NCBI GenBank assembly: GCA_963677245.1
Contig: OY781921.1
Coordinates: forward strand, 992,001-1,056,000
DNA from: Saccharicrinis sp963677245
Lineage (GTDB): Bacteria; Bacteroidota; Bacteroidia; Bacteroidales; Marinilabiliaceae
Length of the DNA stretch: 64,000 nt
Direction: 5' to 3'
Below the pieces are notes generated by a model, which made no database searches, had not been told where the DNA came from, and was given only the letters and a program-made list of their open reading frames with translations. The first letter of the stretch is position 1. Each line of letters starts with the position of its first letter. Both the position numbers and the translations under genes were made by a program. This document shows positions 8,526-16,736 of the stretch, piece by piece.

Positions 8526-11500
8526 TTACTTATTACTTATAATGGGTAAAATAAAGTAAGAATACTGGTATTTCTTATCCAATAGACGATACTGTTTATG
8601 AGGTAAAGCTCCCCAGCTATTATCACCTCCTACACCCCTTTGTGCCAGGTCTATTGACAAATATACCTTATCGCTAAACTTAACATCTGTAGTATGTTTT
8701 TGATTTTTACTCATTCCCGGATCTATATCCTCAGTGCTAAATGGAAGTGCACTAACACTTAATGGCTGCTCTCCAATAATTTTAATTCCAGTAAAATCAT
8801 TGTCTACCAACTTCACCCATCTTACATCCGTTTTATTTCCATTTTCCTGAGGTCGAATGTATGCAAAATACTGTTCTTCTACATCTGAAGAATAATGACC
8901 AATAAATGAAGAAGTATTTCTATCTGAATAGTTTTCCCAAGGACCACGACCAAAATAACTAAAATTTTGAACTGCTTTTGGCAACGCCATTACCATTCCA
9001 AATCGAGGTAATTCAGGGGCTTTTTCATCCAAAGCTTCATAGTTAACATCCACTTTAATTTTTGCTCCACTGGAAATAGTGTATGTAAGATCATAATTAG
9101 CATTTACACCTTCTAAACTAAGAGTAGCTTTTACTATATATGCTCCATCTCCCTTAGTCATACTAATATCTTTTAATTTAGCATTCTTACCTGCATTTTT
9201 CAAAGCTTTTGAATTCTCTTGCATTCTATTACCAAAATCATTATCAGTAGTAGCTCTCCAGAAATTTGGTTTTAATGATTCTGATATCAATTCCTTGCCC
9301 GCAATCTTATAACTTGAAATATAACCTGTAGACTTACTTATTTCTACTACAGTTTTGTTACTTATAAAAATAAAGGCCTCATCACTTTCATCTGAACTAA
9401 CTTTCTGATTACAATCCTTAATCAAAGGCTTATATTCATCCGTTGAAAGTTTAAACTGCTCTCTGGCAACTTCGTGACCAACCGGAACATATGGAGCATC
9501 TTTACCTGCATAAGCAAATACATTTAAGAAATACTCAACACCTTCTTTTGTTTCCAACTCCGGTAAATCCAACGTTATAATTTCTGAGCTTAACGGAGCT
9601 GTTTCTGCAGTAAATGATCCTGTTTTGATCACACAAGCATTTTTTTGAAGCTCCCACTTAAAATCATATCCGGATAAGCATTTAAACGAGAACTCATTTG
9701 TAATTTTAATCTTAGCTGACTTTAAATCTTCTGCCGAGAATAAAATATCCTGATATACTTTTTTAACTTCCATTAAACCTGGATGGGGAGTTCTATCCGG
9801 ATTTACCACTCCATTCAAACAGAAGTTTTCATCATGGGTAAATTTTTCACCACCTAAATCACCACCGTAGGCCCAAAATTCTTCACCATCTTTATTTTTT
9901 GCTACCAATCCCTGGTCAACCCAATCCCAGATAAAACCACCTTGCATATGCGGTTTAGATCGAATTAAATCCCAGTATTCTTTGAAATTACCATTACTAT
10001 TTCCCATCGCATGTGAGTACTCGCACATAATGAAAGGACGACCTGGATTCTCTTTATTGGCATACTCATGCATACTTCCCATTCCTGGATACATTGGACA
10101 AACAATATCGGTATTAGCCTCCTGACCTGCTTGCTCGAATTGAACCGGACGCGTATTATCTCTTTCTTTCATCCATTTAAATGCATCAAAGAAAACCTGA
10201 CCGTTTCCACACTCATTACCCATACTCCAAATAATTACAGATGGGTGGTTTTTATCACGCTCTACCAACCTGTGAATTCTATCCATATGCGCGGCATGCC
10301 ATTCGGTCATATAAGCAGGATGAACCTTTTTATCGAACCATGACTGATAAGTGGCACCCATTCCATGCGTTTCAATATTACATTCATCAACCAGGTATAA
10401 TCCATATTCATCACATAACTCGATCCACTTTGTACTATGAGGATAGTGACTCATTCGAACCGCATTAACGTTATGTTGCTTCATCACTTCAATATCTTTT
10501 CTCATGGTAGCCTCGTCAACGTGATGACCCATAGTTTGATGATGCTCATGTAAATTCACACCTTTAACAGTTACAACCTTACCATTTACCAATAGCTGAC
10601 TGTTTTTAATTTCAACAGTACGGAAACCAACATTGGTAGAAGTAGCTTCTATCACTTTGCCTTTGCGATCTTTTAATTCAACCACCAACTTATAAAGGTT
10701 TGGAATTTCTGCACTCCATTGTTTAGGTGCTTCCACCTCTTTTTCAAAAACAAGTTGAGAAGTACTGTTCCCTTTTGCTACTATTGATTTTTGCGCAGTT
10801 AAAACTTCATTTTTTGCTGCATCATAAAGGGTAACTTTAACATTTGAAGTCACCGATTTCTTTTCAAGGTTTTTAACATCAACTGTTAAATTAAAAAGCC
10901 CATCCTTATATTCTGTATCTAAACCTGCCTTCACAAATAAATCCTGAATACGCAATTGGTCTGTTGTATACAAACAAACATCTCTATCAAAACCTGATAA
11001 ACGCCAGAAATCCTGATCTTCAATATAAGAACCATCCGACCATCTGTATACCTCGATAGCTAACATATTCTCACCTGTTTTTAAGTAAGGTGTAATATTG
11101 AACTCAGCAGGACTTTTAGTAACCTGACTATATCCTACTTTTTCTCCATTTACCCAAATATACATCGCCGAAGTTCCTGCTTCAAAATGCAAAAACACTT
11201 CTCTTCCTTTCCAACTTGCAGGCAATTCAAATGTTCTTCGGTATGAACCCACAGGATTGTGGCTATGATTAATAAATGGAGGGTTCTTCTCGTATGGGTA
11301 TTTAATGTTTGTATAAATAGGTGTTCCAAATCCTTGCAACTCCCAATTACCAGGCACTTTTATTTCTTCCCATGCAGAAACATCAAAATCTGTTTTATAA
11401 AAATCAACAGGACGATCAGCAGGTTTATATACCCAATTAAATTTCCATATACCATTTAACGATTTATAGTATGTAGATAATTTCGTTTTTCCGATCAATG

Positions 11501-11651
11501 CTTCCTTACTATTTGAATAAGGAAAAGCAGTAGCTCTAGGTGCTTCTTTATTGACCCCAAACACCTCAGGATTTTCCCAATCATTAACCTGACTATTGAT
11601 TGTATTTAACGAAAAAACAACCAGAATAACCAGAAAAAATAATTTCTTCAT
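8526..11651 (-). CDS. GH2 beta-galactosidase, LacZ type, secreted
   Basis: A 1041-aa hydrolase of terminal beta-linked galactose with the full LacZ-like layout. It has a signal peptide (1-20), sugar-binding jelly roll (about 45-230), Ig-like domains (about 235-345), a TIM barrel (about 348-650) and a C-terminal beta-galactosidase small-chain domain (about 765-1035). Catalytic residues are visible: acid/base E480 in IIWSMGNECGNG and nucleophile E544 in IMCEYSHAMGN. RMSHYPHS and GGFIWDWVDQGL are further family signatures. It is probably periplasmic. Its neighbours are arabinofuranosidases and an unsaturated uronyl hydrolase, so galactose side chains of a pectic or arabinogalactan polymer are likely substrates. 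GH2 also contains glucuronidases, but the motifs here are LacZ-like. Confidence 0.93.
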   Translation of the reverse strand: MKKLFFLVILVVFSLNTINSQVNDWENPEVFGVNKEAPRATAFPYSNSKEALIGKTKLSTYYKSLNGIWKFNWVYKPADRPVDFYKTDFDVSAWEEIKVPGNWELQGFGTPIYTNIKYPYEKNPPFINHSHNPVGSYRRTFELPASWKGREVFLHFEAGTSAMYIWVNGEKVGYSQVTKSPAEFNITPYLKTGENMLAIEVYRWSDGSYIEDQDFWRLSGFDRDVCLYTTDQLRIQDLFVKAGLDTEYKDGLFNLTVDVKNLEKKSVTSNVKVTLYDAAKNEVLTAQKSIVAKGNSTSQLVFEKEVEAPKQWSAEIPNLYKLVVELKDRKGKVIEATSTNVGFRTVEIKNSQLLVNGKVVTVKGVNLHEHHQTMGHHVDEATMRKDIEVMKQHNVNAVRMSHYPHSTKWIELCDEYGLYLVDECNIETHGMGATYQSWFDKKVHPAYMTEWHAAHMDRIHRLVERDKNHPSVIIWSMGNECGNGQVFFDAFKWMKERDNTRPVQFEQAGQEANTDIVCPMYPGMGSMHEYANKENPGRPFIMCEYSHAMGNSNGNFKEYWDLIRSKPHMQGGFIWDWVDQGLVAKNKDGEEFWAYGGDLGGEKFTHDENFCLNGVVNPDRTPHPGLMEVKKVYQDILFSAEDLKSAKIKITNEFSFKCLSGYDFKWELQKNACVIKTGSFTAETAPLSSEIITLDLPELETKEGVEYFLNVFAYAGKDAPYVPVGHEVAREQFKLSTDEYKPLIKDCNQKVSSDESDEAFIFISNKTVVEISKSTGYISSYKIAGKELISESLKPNFWRATTDNDFGNRMQENSKALKNAGKNAKLKDISMTKGDGAYIVKATLSLEGVNANYDLTYTISSGAKIKVDVNYEALDEKAPELPRFGMVMALPKAVQNFSYFGRGPWENYSDRNTSSFIGHYSSDVEEQYFAYIRPQENGNKTDVRWVKLVDNDFTGIKIIGEQPLSVSALPFSTEDIDPGMSKNQKHTTDVKFSDKVYLSIDLAQRGVGGDNSWGALPHKQYRLLDKKYQYSYFILPIISNK

Positions 11652-11909
11652 TTTACGATTTTTTTGTTCATTTATAAGTTTAACCGAATGACTTTGCGTT
11701 CATTTCTCAACCACACATTTCGGTAATTTCACCAAATGCTAAATTATATTAAAACCCTTATCTGATATACCAAGAATTCATCATTTTATATCATTTTTTC
11801 AGTCACATAAACGGATCTTTCATCCTTTTTGAATGAATAATTTATATACAAGTTTTATAAAAAATCACACATGTATTTTTTTTACATATCTAATTATGAA
11901 TAGATTACA

Positions 11910-12242
11910 TTATAAATTAATCTCATTTAGTTCACAAAAATTTAGCTTACAACTGTACACTTTTATATCATTAACGGATAAAATTCCATTACCTAAGATT
12001 AAATTTTGCAGTTTACAATCCGTTAGCTCAACTACCTGATCCACACCCCCATTTATAAGACTTATTAGTTTATCTTTAGAGTAAATGATAGTAATATTTA
12101 AATTAGTATATCTTTGAGCTGCATACCAAAGACCATTAGTCGATCTTGGTTTACTTTTCCATGTATCAGAATTTGCAAGTATGTTTTCACTAACAAACTT
12201 TTCATCTTCAATTGTAAAAAACGTTACTTTTAGATTTTCCAT
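11910..12242 (-). CDS. Small hypothetical protein, 110 aa
   Basis: An ATG-started frame in the 790-bp gap between GH51 and GH2, on the same strand. The product is Asn/Lys/Ile rich, has no signal peptide or membrane segment, and I recognise no family. Residue composition (for example WKSKPRSTNGLWYAAQRY and LTDCKLQNLIL) looks protein-like rather than random, but there is no independent support. It starts 16 bp from a 54-bp palindrome (12258-12311). It could be a real accessory gene, or a remnant of something inserted between GH51 and GH2. Confidence 0.4.
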   Translation of the reverse strand: MENLKVTFFTIEDEKFVSENILANSDTWKSKPRSTNGLWYAAQRYTNLNITIIYSKDKLISLINGGVDQVVELTDCKLQNLILGNGILSVNDIKVYSCKLNFCELNEINL

Positions 12243-12257
12243 TAATAACGCCCTTAT

Positions 12258-12311
12258 TTAAACCCGCATTTATAAGATATTTTCAAAAATACCTTATAAA
12301 TGCGTGTTTAA
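12258..12311. repeat. 54-bp palindrome with ends like the intergenic repeat family (copy D)
   Basis: The arms TTAAACCCGCATTTATAAG and (as complement) TTAAACACGCATTTATAAGG pair over nearly the whole element, leaving a very small loop. The TTAAACCCGCA end matches the terminal sequence of repeat copy A, so it may be an internally deleted relative, or an independent strong hairpin. Confidence 0.6.
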
Positions 12312-12360
12312 AGTGTATATATTCATTGAAAAATTATCAATATTAAATGATAAAATATAA

Positions 12361-12400
12361 AACGCCCTCTACTTACCATACTTGATAAACAGAGGGCGAT
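12361..12400 (-). terminator. Terminator after GH51
   Basis: The stem CGCCCTCT / AGAGGGCG is followed on the minus strand by TTTTAT. It lies 43 nt after the GH51 stop codon and suggests partial or full termination before the 110-aa frame and GH2. Confidence 0.75.
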
Positions 12401-12442
12401 CCAATATTTTCTATTCTGACAAAATCCTTAAGGAATCAAAAA

Positions 12443-13972
12443 TTATTGTAGTTGGATTAATACAACAGATTTAGATGGTAGGTCTAAACTTAATTTACCT
12501 CCTTTTGGTTTCTTTACAGAAAACTCTTTTAAAGCTACTTTAGGTTCTTTACCAAAATCATTAAAGTCATCCATTTTGTCTGCTGTAATAATCTTAGCAC
12601 TAATCTTACCATATTTTTTATCACCTACATTTATTTCAATATTCTCTGACGCTTCTGGTTTTAGATTACAAAGCGTAATAGAAACAACGTCATCTTTAAC
12701 CGAAGCAGAAGCACTTACTGCAGGTAGCTTCTCTCCTTCTAATTCATAGTCTGTACTATTTAATTCTATTGGAATTAAGGTAGCATCCTGGTGAACTTTA
12801 TACATATTGAAAACATGATAAGTTGGCGTTAAAATCATGTCCTCGCCTTGTGTTAAGATAACTGCTTGTAATACATTAACAACTTGTGCCAAATTCGCCA
12901 TTTTAACCGTGTGTGCATAGTTATTAAAAAGGTTAAGGTTGATTCCTGCCACAAGTGCATCCCTTAAGGTATTTTGCTGGTATAAGAATCCAGGGTTTGT
13001 TCCTTCCATTACATCGTACCATGTACCCCATTCGTCAACAATTAAACCCACCTTTCCTTGTGGATCGTACTTGCGCATAATAGCGGTATGTTTTTCAATC
13101 AATTCCTGCATACGCAAGGTCTTTTTGAAAACCGTAAACCACTCTTTTTCTGTAAACTCAGTTGCAGAACCTTTTTTAGACCAATTGTAAGGTAAAGTAT
13201 AATGGTGTAATGACAAGCCCTGCACCAAATGCAATTTACTCTTCACCTTTTTCATTACCTGCTCTGTCCAATTGTAATCACCAGAACTTGCACCACAAGC
13301 AATTTTATAATCTGCACCTCTGGAGTAAGATGCATATCGACGATATAAGTCACCATAATATTCAGGAGTTAAATCTCCACCACAGCCCCAGCTTTCGTTA
13401 CCAATTCCCCAGAACTTAACATCCCAAGGATCTTCACGACCATTTTCTTTTCTTAAATCAGTCATCGGGCTAATGTTAGAACTGGTAATATACTCCACCC
13501 ATTCTGCAGCTTCCTGAACAGTTCCAGAACCTACATTTAAACTCACATAAGCCTGTGTTCCTAATAATTCACAAAGATCAAGAAACTCGTGCGTACCAAA
13601 GCTATTGTCTTCTGTAACACCTCCCCAAAAAACATTTACAATGGAAGGTCTGTCTTCTTTGGGACCAATACCATCCTTCCAGTGGTACGTATCAGCAAAA
13701 CAACCTCCCGGCCATCTTAATACCGGAATCTCCATTTCTTTTAAAGCATCCACCACATCTTTACGATAACCGTTTATGTTTGGAATGTTTGAAGTATCTC
13801 CTACATAAATTCCATCATAAATACATCGGCCTAAATGTTCGGCAAAATGCCCGTAAATCTCTTTGTTGATTTTAACTTTACTACTATCCAGTTGTAGATT
13901 TAAAGTACTCTTTTCCTGCGCTTGCAATGCACCAAAAAACAATACAAAAGCTAATAAAAAGGTATTTTTCAT
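12443..13972 (-). CDS. GH51 alpha-L-arabinofuranosidase, secreted
   Basis: A 509-aa exo-acting retaining arabinofuranosidase releasing L-arabinose from arabinan or arabinogalactan side chains. It has a signal peptide (1-18, LQAQ), a TIM barrel and a C-terminal beta-sandwich (from about residue 400). The catalytic acid/base is E193 in WGIGNESWGCGG and the nucleophile is E314 in LIVDEWGTWYD. Other GH51 signatures are EIYGHFAEHLGRCIYDGI and RWPGGCFADTYHWKDGIG. Length is normal for the family. It starts 18 bp after the larger GH51 gene, so the two are co-transcribed, and a terminator follows it. Confidence 0.94.
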   Translation of the reverse strand: MKNTFLLAFVLFFGALQAQEKSTLNLQLDSSKVKINKEIYGHFAEHLGRCIYDGIYVGDTSNIPNINGYRKDVVDALKEMEIPVLRWPGGCFADTYHWKDGIGPKEDRPSIVNVFWGGVTEDNSFGTHEFLDLCELLGTQAYVSLNVGSGTVQEAAEWVEYITSSNISPMTDLRKENGREDPWDVKFWGIGNESWGCGGDLTPEYYGDLYRRYASYSRGADYKIACGASSGDYNWTEQVMKKVKSKLHLVQGLSLHHYTLPYNWSKKGSATEFTEKEWFTVFKKTLRMQELIEKHTAIMRKYDPQGKVGLIVDEWGTWYDVMEGTNPGFLYQQNTLRDALVAGINLNLFNNYAHTVKMANLAQVVNVLQAVILTQGEDMILTPTYHVFNMYKVHQDATLIPIELNSTDYELEGEKLPAVSASASVKDDVVSITLCNLKPEASENIEINVGDKKYGKISAKIITADKMDDFNDFGKEPKVALKEFSVKKPKGGKLSLDLPSKSVVLIQLQ

Positions 13973-13990
13973 TTTTAATAAATTAGTTAA

Positions 13991-16579
13991 TTATTTTTTA
14001 TTTGAAATGTGTAATCTGATTAATGAAAATGAATAAGATGGCAACTTATACTTTGTTTCCGAATTTACAATAATTTTAGATGACTCAGGTTTTGCATCTC
14101 TTGAAGTTGGTTCTCCTTTTAATACGGTTAACTCAGCTTCCTGACCATCAGAAATAATAGATGATAAATCTAATGTAGCATCTACATTGACCGGCAACAT
14201 ATTTACCAGCTTAATGATGTAGTCATTGCTTTCGGTATCTCTTACTACAGAATAAGCCACACGTTCAACCGCTTCATGATCTGAAGATGACAATCGTAAA
14301 TTAGAGGCGATATATTGATCTCCGGAATTATTTCCATACATTTTTTGCACATAGTAATCTACCGTAGGCTTCACTTCAGTATTATTGAAATAAATCAAAT
14401 CCGGATTCCATTGCGTATGGCCTTCTTTAGCCAACAGTGGAGCAAATGAGGTCATTTCAACCACATCTCCATTTCGCTCAATAGCCGTTAAATATAACGC
14501 TTCAGACAAAGCTGTTTCAATATTCATATGGCGATTGGGCAAATGAGCTGCATACTCTCCCAAATATACTTTTGATTTAGATCGATCATATTTGTCGTAG
14601 TAATCCTGATTATTGATAAACCAACCCGGAGGTTGATAATAATGCTCATCCACCATTGGCACCTGTAACTTAGTCGCCAATTTCCAACCTTCAACATAAT
14701 CCGTTCCTCTATAAAACGGACCAACTGTACCAATCACTTCTATTTCAGGATACTTTTCCTTAACTGCGTTATACAACAGAGTAAAACGCTCCTCAAAAAT
14801 ATCTGTAATTAAATCCTCATTACCAATACCGATGTATTTTAAATTAAATGGTTTTGGATGACCAGCCTGAGCTCTTAGTTTTCCCCATTGGGTATTTTTG
14901 TCTCCATTGGCCCATTCAATTAAGTCCAACACATCATGCACATAATCATGCATATCGCACATTGGAATTCCTCCTTGCTGACCATGTCCTCCTATAGAAG
15001 AATTCTGACATGGAACTCCTGCAGCAACAACAGGTATTGGTTCTGCATTTATATCTTCACAAAACTGAAAATATTCATAATAACCTAATCCTACTGACTG
15101 ATGATAATTCCAAATATTACGTTGCGGCTTTCGCGATTCTAATGAACCAATTGTGTGCTTCCAATGGTAAATATTATCAATACCATTTCCATGCGCCACA
15201 CATCCTCCCGGAAAACGAACAAATTTTGGATCCAAATCTGCAATTACCTGAGCCAGATCCGCTCTTAAACCATTCTTTCTTCCTTTAAAAGTAGTTTGAG
15301 GAAAAAGTGAAACCATATCAAAAGCAAACTTACCTTCTGATAAAGGTTGAATTTTAAGAAATGCTATATCCTCCGTTTTTATGGCCTCTAAAACTGCCGA
15401 ATACTTTTTCCAGTCGTTACTTATTTTTTTAATTGTTACGGCATCTATTTCATTTCCATCCTGATCAACCAAACTAACCACAAAACCAGCCGTTAAATCC
15501 ATTCCTTTTGCAAATACACTGAAATCATATTTTTCTCCAGCTTTTACCGGTATCCCATCAAAGCCCTCATTTAAAAGTGAAGCTCCTTTTTTTGCTACTT
15601 CCAGTACCGCAAAATGCTTGTTATTTTCATGAATAGGAGATTCTGTTTCTATGGTAAAATTACCGTCTCCTTTTAAAGACCACGATTTTTTATGATCCCA
15701 GGATTTATCTCTACCTTGTTTATCGTTCAAATCATATTCGAAACCTCTGTTCTGAACTAATTCGGCATAAAGACCACCATCTGCAGCGTAATTGATATCT
15801 TCGAAAAAGATCCCGACTAATTTATCACTTATCTTTTTTGATTTTTCGGGATATAAAACAAAATCTGCTTTCAAATCCTTTAATCCTGCAAAACGAATAG
15901 GATCATCTTTAATTTGTTCAGCTCTTTCCTGATTATGGAATTTCATCCACTCCTGGTGTTTGATTAATTTATCAACATCTTCCCAAGCCATTTTATGGTA
16001 AGTACCAATTTGTTTTTCTCCATCAACTAATACTTCTTTACGGATATGAAGACGATCACTTTCCTCAGTACTTTGAGTTGGCGTGTACTCTTTAAAATTA
16101 ACAGTTGTAGTTTTAAAAAAACCTTTATCCTTGCTATACCAAGTAATTAAATAGTGCTTTTGAGATTCAACATAACTTATTTCTAAATCCTGAACATTGC
16201 CATCTTCCATTACTGTTGGGTATGATTGACTTCTCCAGGTATATAGGTCTTTGGAATCAGCATGTGCAAACTGACCTATTTCATTATTTAAGGTCCAGAT
16301 ACAATGATATAATCCTTGCAGATCTTGAAACAAAAAAGGAGCATACATTTTCTTTTGTGAACCCCAGGCACCAAAGTCTGAAAATAAAAATTGAAATTCC
16401 GGTCCTATTGAATGCCAATTTTCTTTATCCACACTCCATGCATAATGCAGACAATTATGATGATTATTTTTAGATGTGGCATACGAAAACACATATGCTG
16501 AATCAGGTTCATTTGCCTTAATTATTGATCCCCATGGGAACAGGCAAATTAACAACAAGAATAATACTTGTTTTTTCAT
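13991..16579 (-). CDS. Multidomain GH51 arabinofuranosidase with N-terminal GH43-like domain
   Basis: An 862-aa secreted protein with a signal peptide (1-22). Residues about 27-230 form a partial GH43/62-type beta-propeller (SYATSKNNHHNCLHYAWSVD, YAPFLFQDLQGLYHCIWT), too short for a complete catalytic domain. The GH51 part begins near residue 240 (KISDKLVGIFFEDINYAADGG). A CBM4/9-like insert lies at about 285-430, and the barrel resumes with RFPGGCVAHG. The acid/base is E588 in IGIGNEDL and the nucleophile is E675 in VYLGEYAAH. The C-terminal beta-sandwich runs from about 770. It pairs with the shorter GH51 18 bp downstream; the two subtypes probably attack different arabinose linkages. The propeller may bind substrate rather than cleave it. 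Confidence 0.9.
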   Translation of the reverse strand: MKKQVLFLLLICLFPWGSIIKANEPDSAYVFSYATSKNNHHNCLHYAWSVDKENWHSIGPEFQFLFSDFGAWGSQKKMYAPFLFQDLQGLYHCIWTLNNEIGQFAHADSKDLYTWRSQSYPTVMEDGNVQDLEISYVESQKHYLITWYSKDKGFFKTTTVNFKEYTPTQSTEESDRLHIRKEVLVDGEKQIGTYHKMAWEDVDKLIKHQEWMKFHNQERAEQIKDDPIRFAGLKDLKADFVLYPEKSKKISDKLVGIFFEDINYAADGGLYAELVQNRGFEYDLNDKQGRDKSWDHKKSWSLKGDGNFTIETESPIHENNKHFAVLEVAKKGASLLNEGFDGIPVKAGEKYDFSVFAKGMDLTAGFVVSLVDQDGNEIDAVTIKKISNDWKKYSAVLEAIKTEDIAFLKIQPLSEGKFAFDMVSLFPQTTFKGRKNGLRADLAQVIADLDPKFVRFPGGCVAHGNGIDNIYHWKHTIGSLESRKPQRNIWNYHQSVGLGYYEYFQFCEDINAEPIPVVAAGVPCQNSSIGGHGQQGGIPMCDMHDYVHDVLDLIEWANGDKNTQWGKLRAQAGHPKPFNLKYIGIGNEDLITDIFEERFTLLYNAVKEKYPEIEVIGTVGPFYRGTDYVEGWKLATKLQVPMVDEHYYQPPGWFINNQDYYDKYDRSKSKVYLGEYAAHLPNRHMNIETALSEALYLTAIERNGDVVEMTSFAPLLAKEGHTQWNPDLIYFNNTEVKPTVDYYVQKMYGNNSGDQYIASNLRLSSSDHEAVERVAYSVVRDTESNDYIIKLVNMLPVNVDATLDLSSIISDGQEAELTVLKGEPTSRDAKPESSKIIVNSETKYKLPSYSFSLIRLHISNKK

Positions 16580-16667
16580 AAGTAGATTTTTTATATAGTT
16601 TTATTATTTAGCGTAACAAATACATTAATAAACGAAAACCCTAAAATAGTACAAATGACTATTAAAT

Positions 16668-16714
16668 AAAAAACGCCTAAAATGATTTCCTCAGAAAAAC
16701 ATCCCAGACGCTTT
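16668..16714 (-). terminator. Weak terminator-like hairpin after the DUF2264 gene
   Basis: On the minus strand AAAGCGTCT can pair with AGGCGTTTT (with G-T pairs) around a long loop, followed by a T-run. It may only attenuate transcription into GH51. Confidence 0.45.
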
Positions 16715-16736
16715 AAAGCATTTATTATATACCTAA

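Noticed and set aside
10068..10468. Plus-strand frames within GH2
   Set aside because: They are shadows of a conserved catalytic region on the minus strand.
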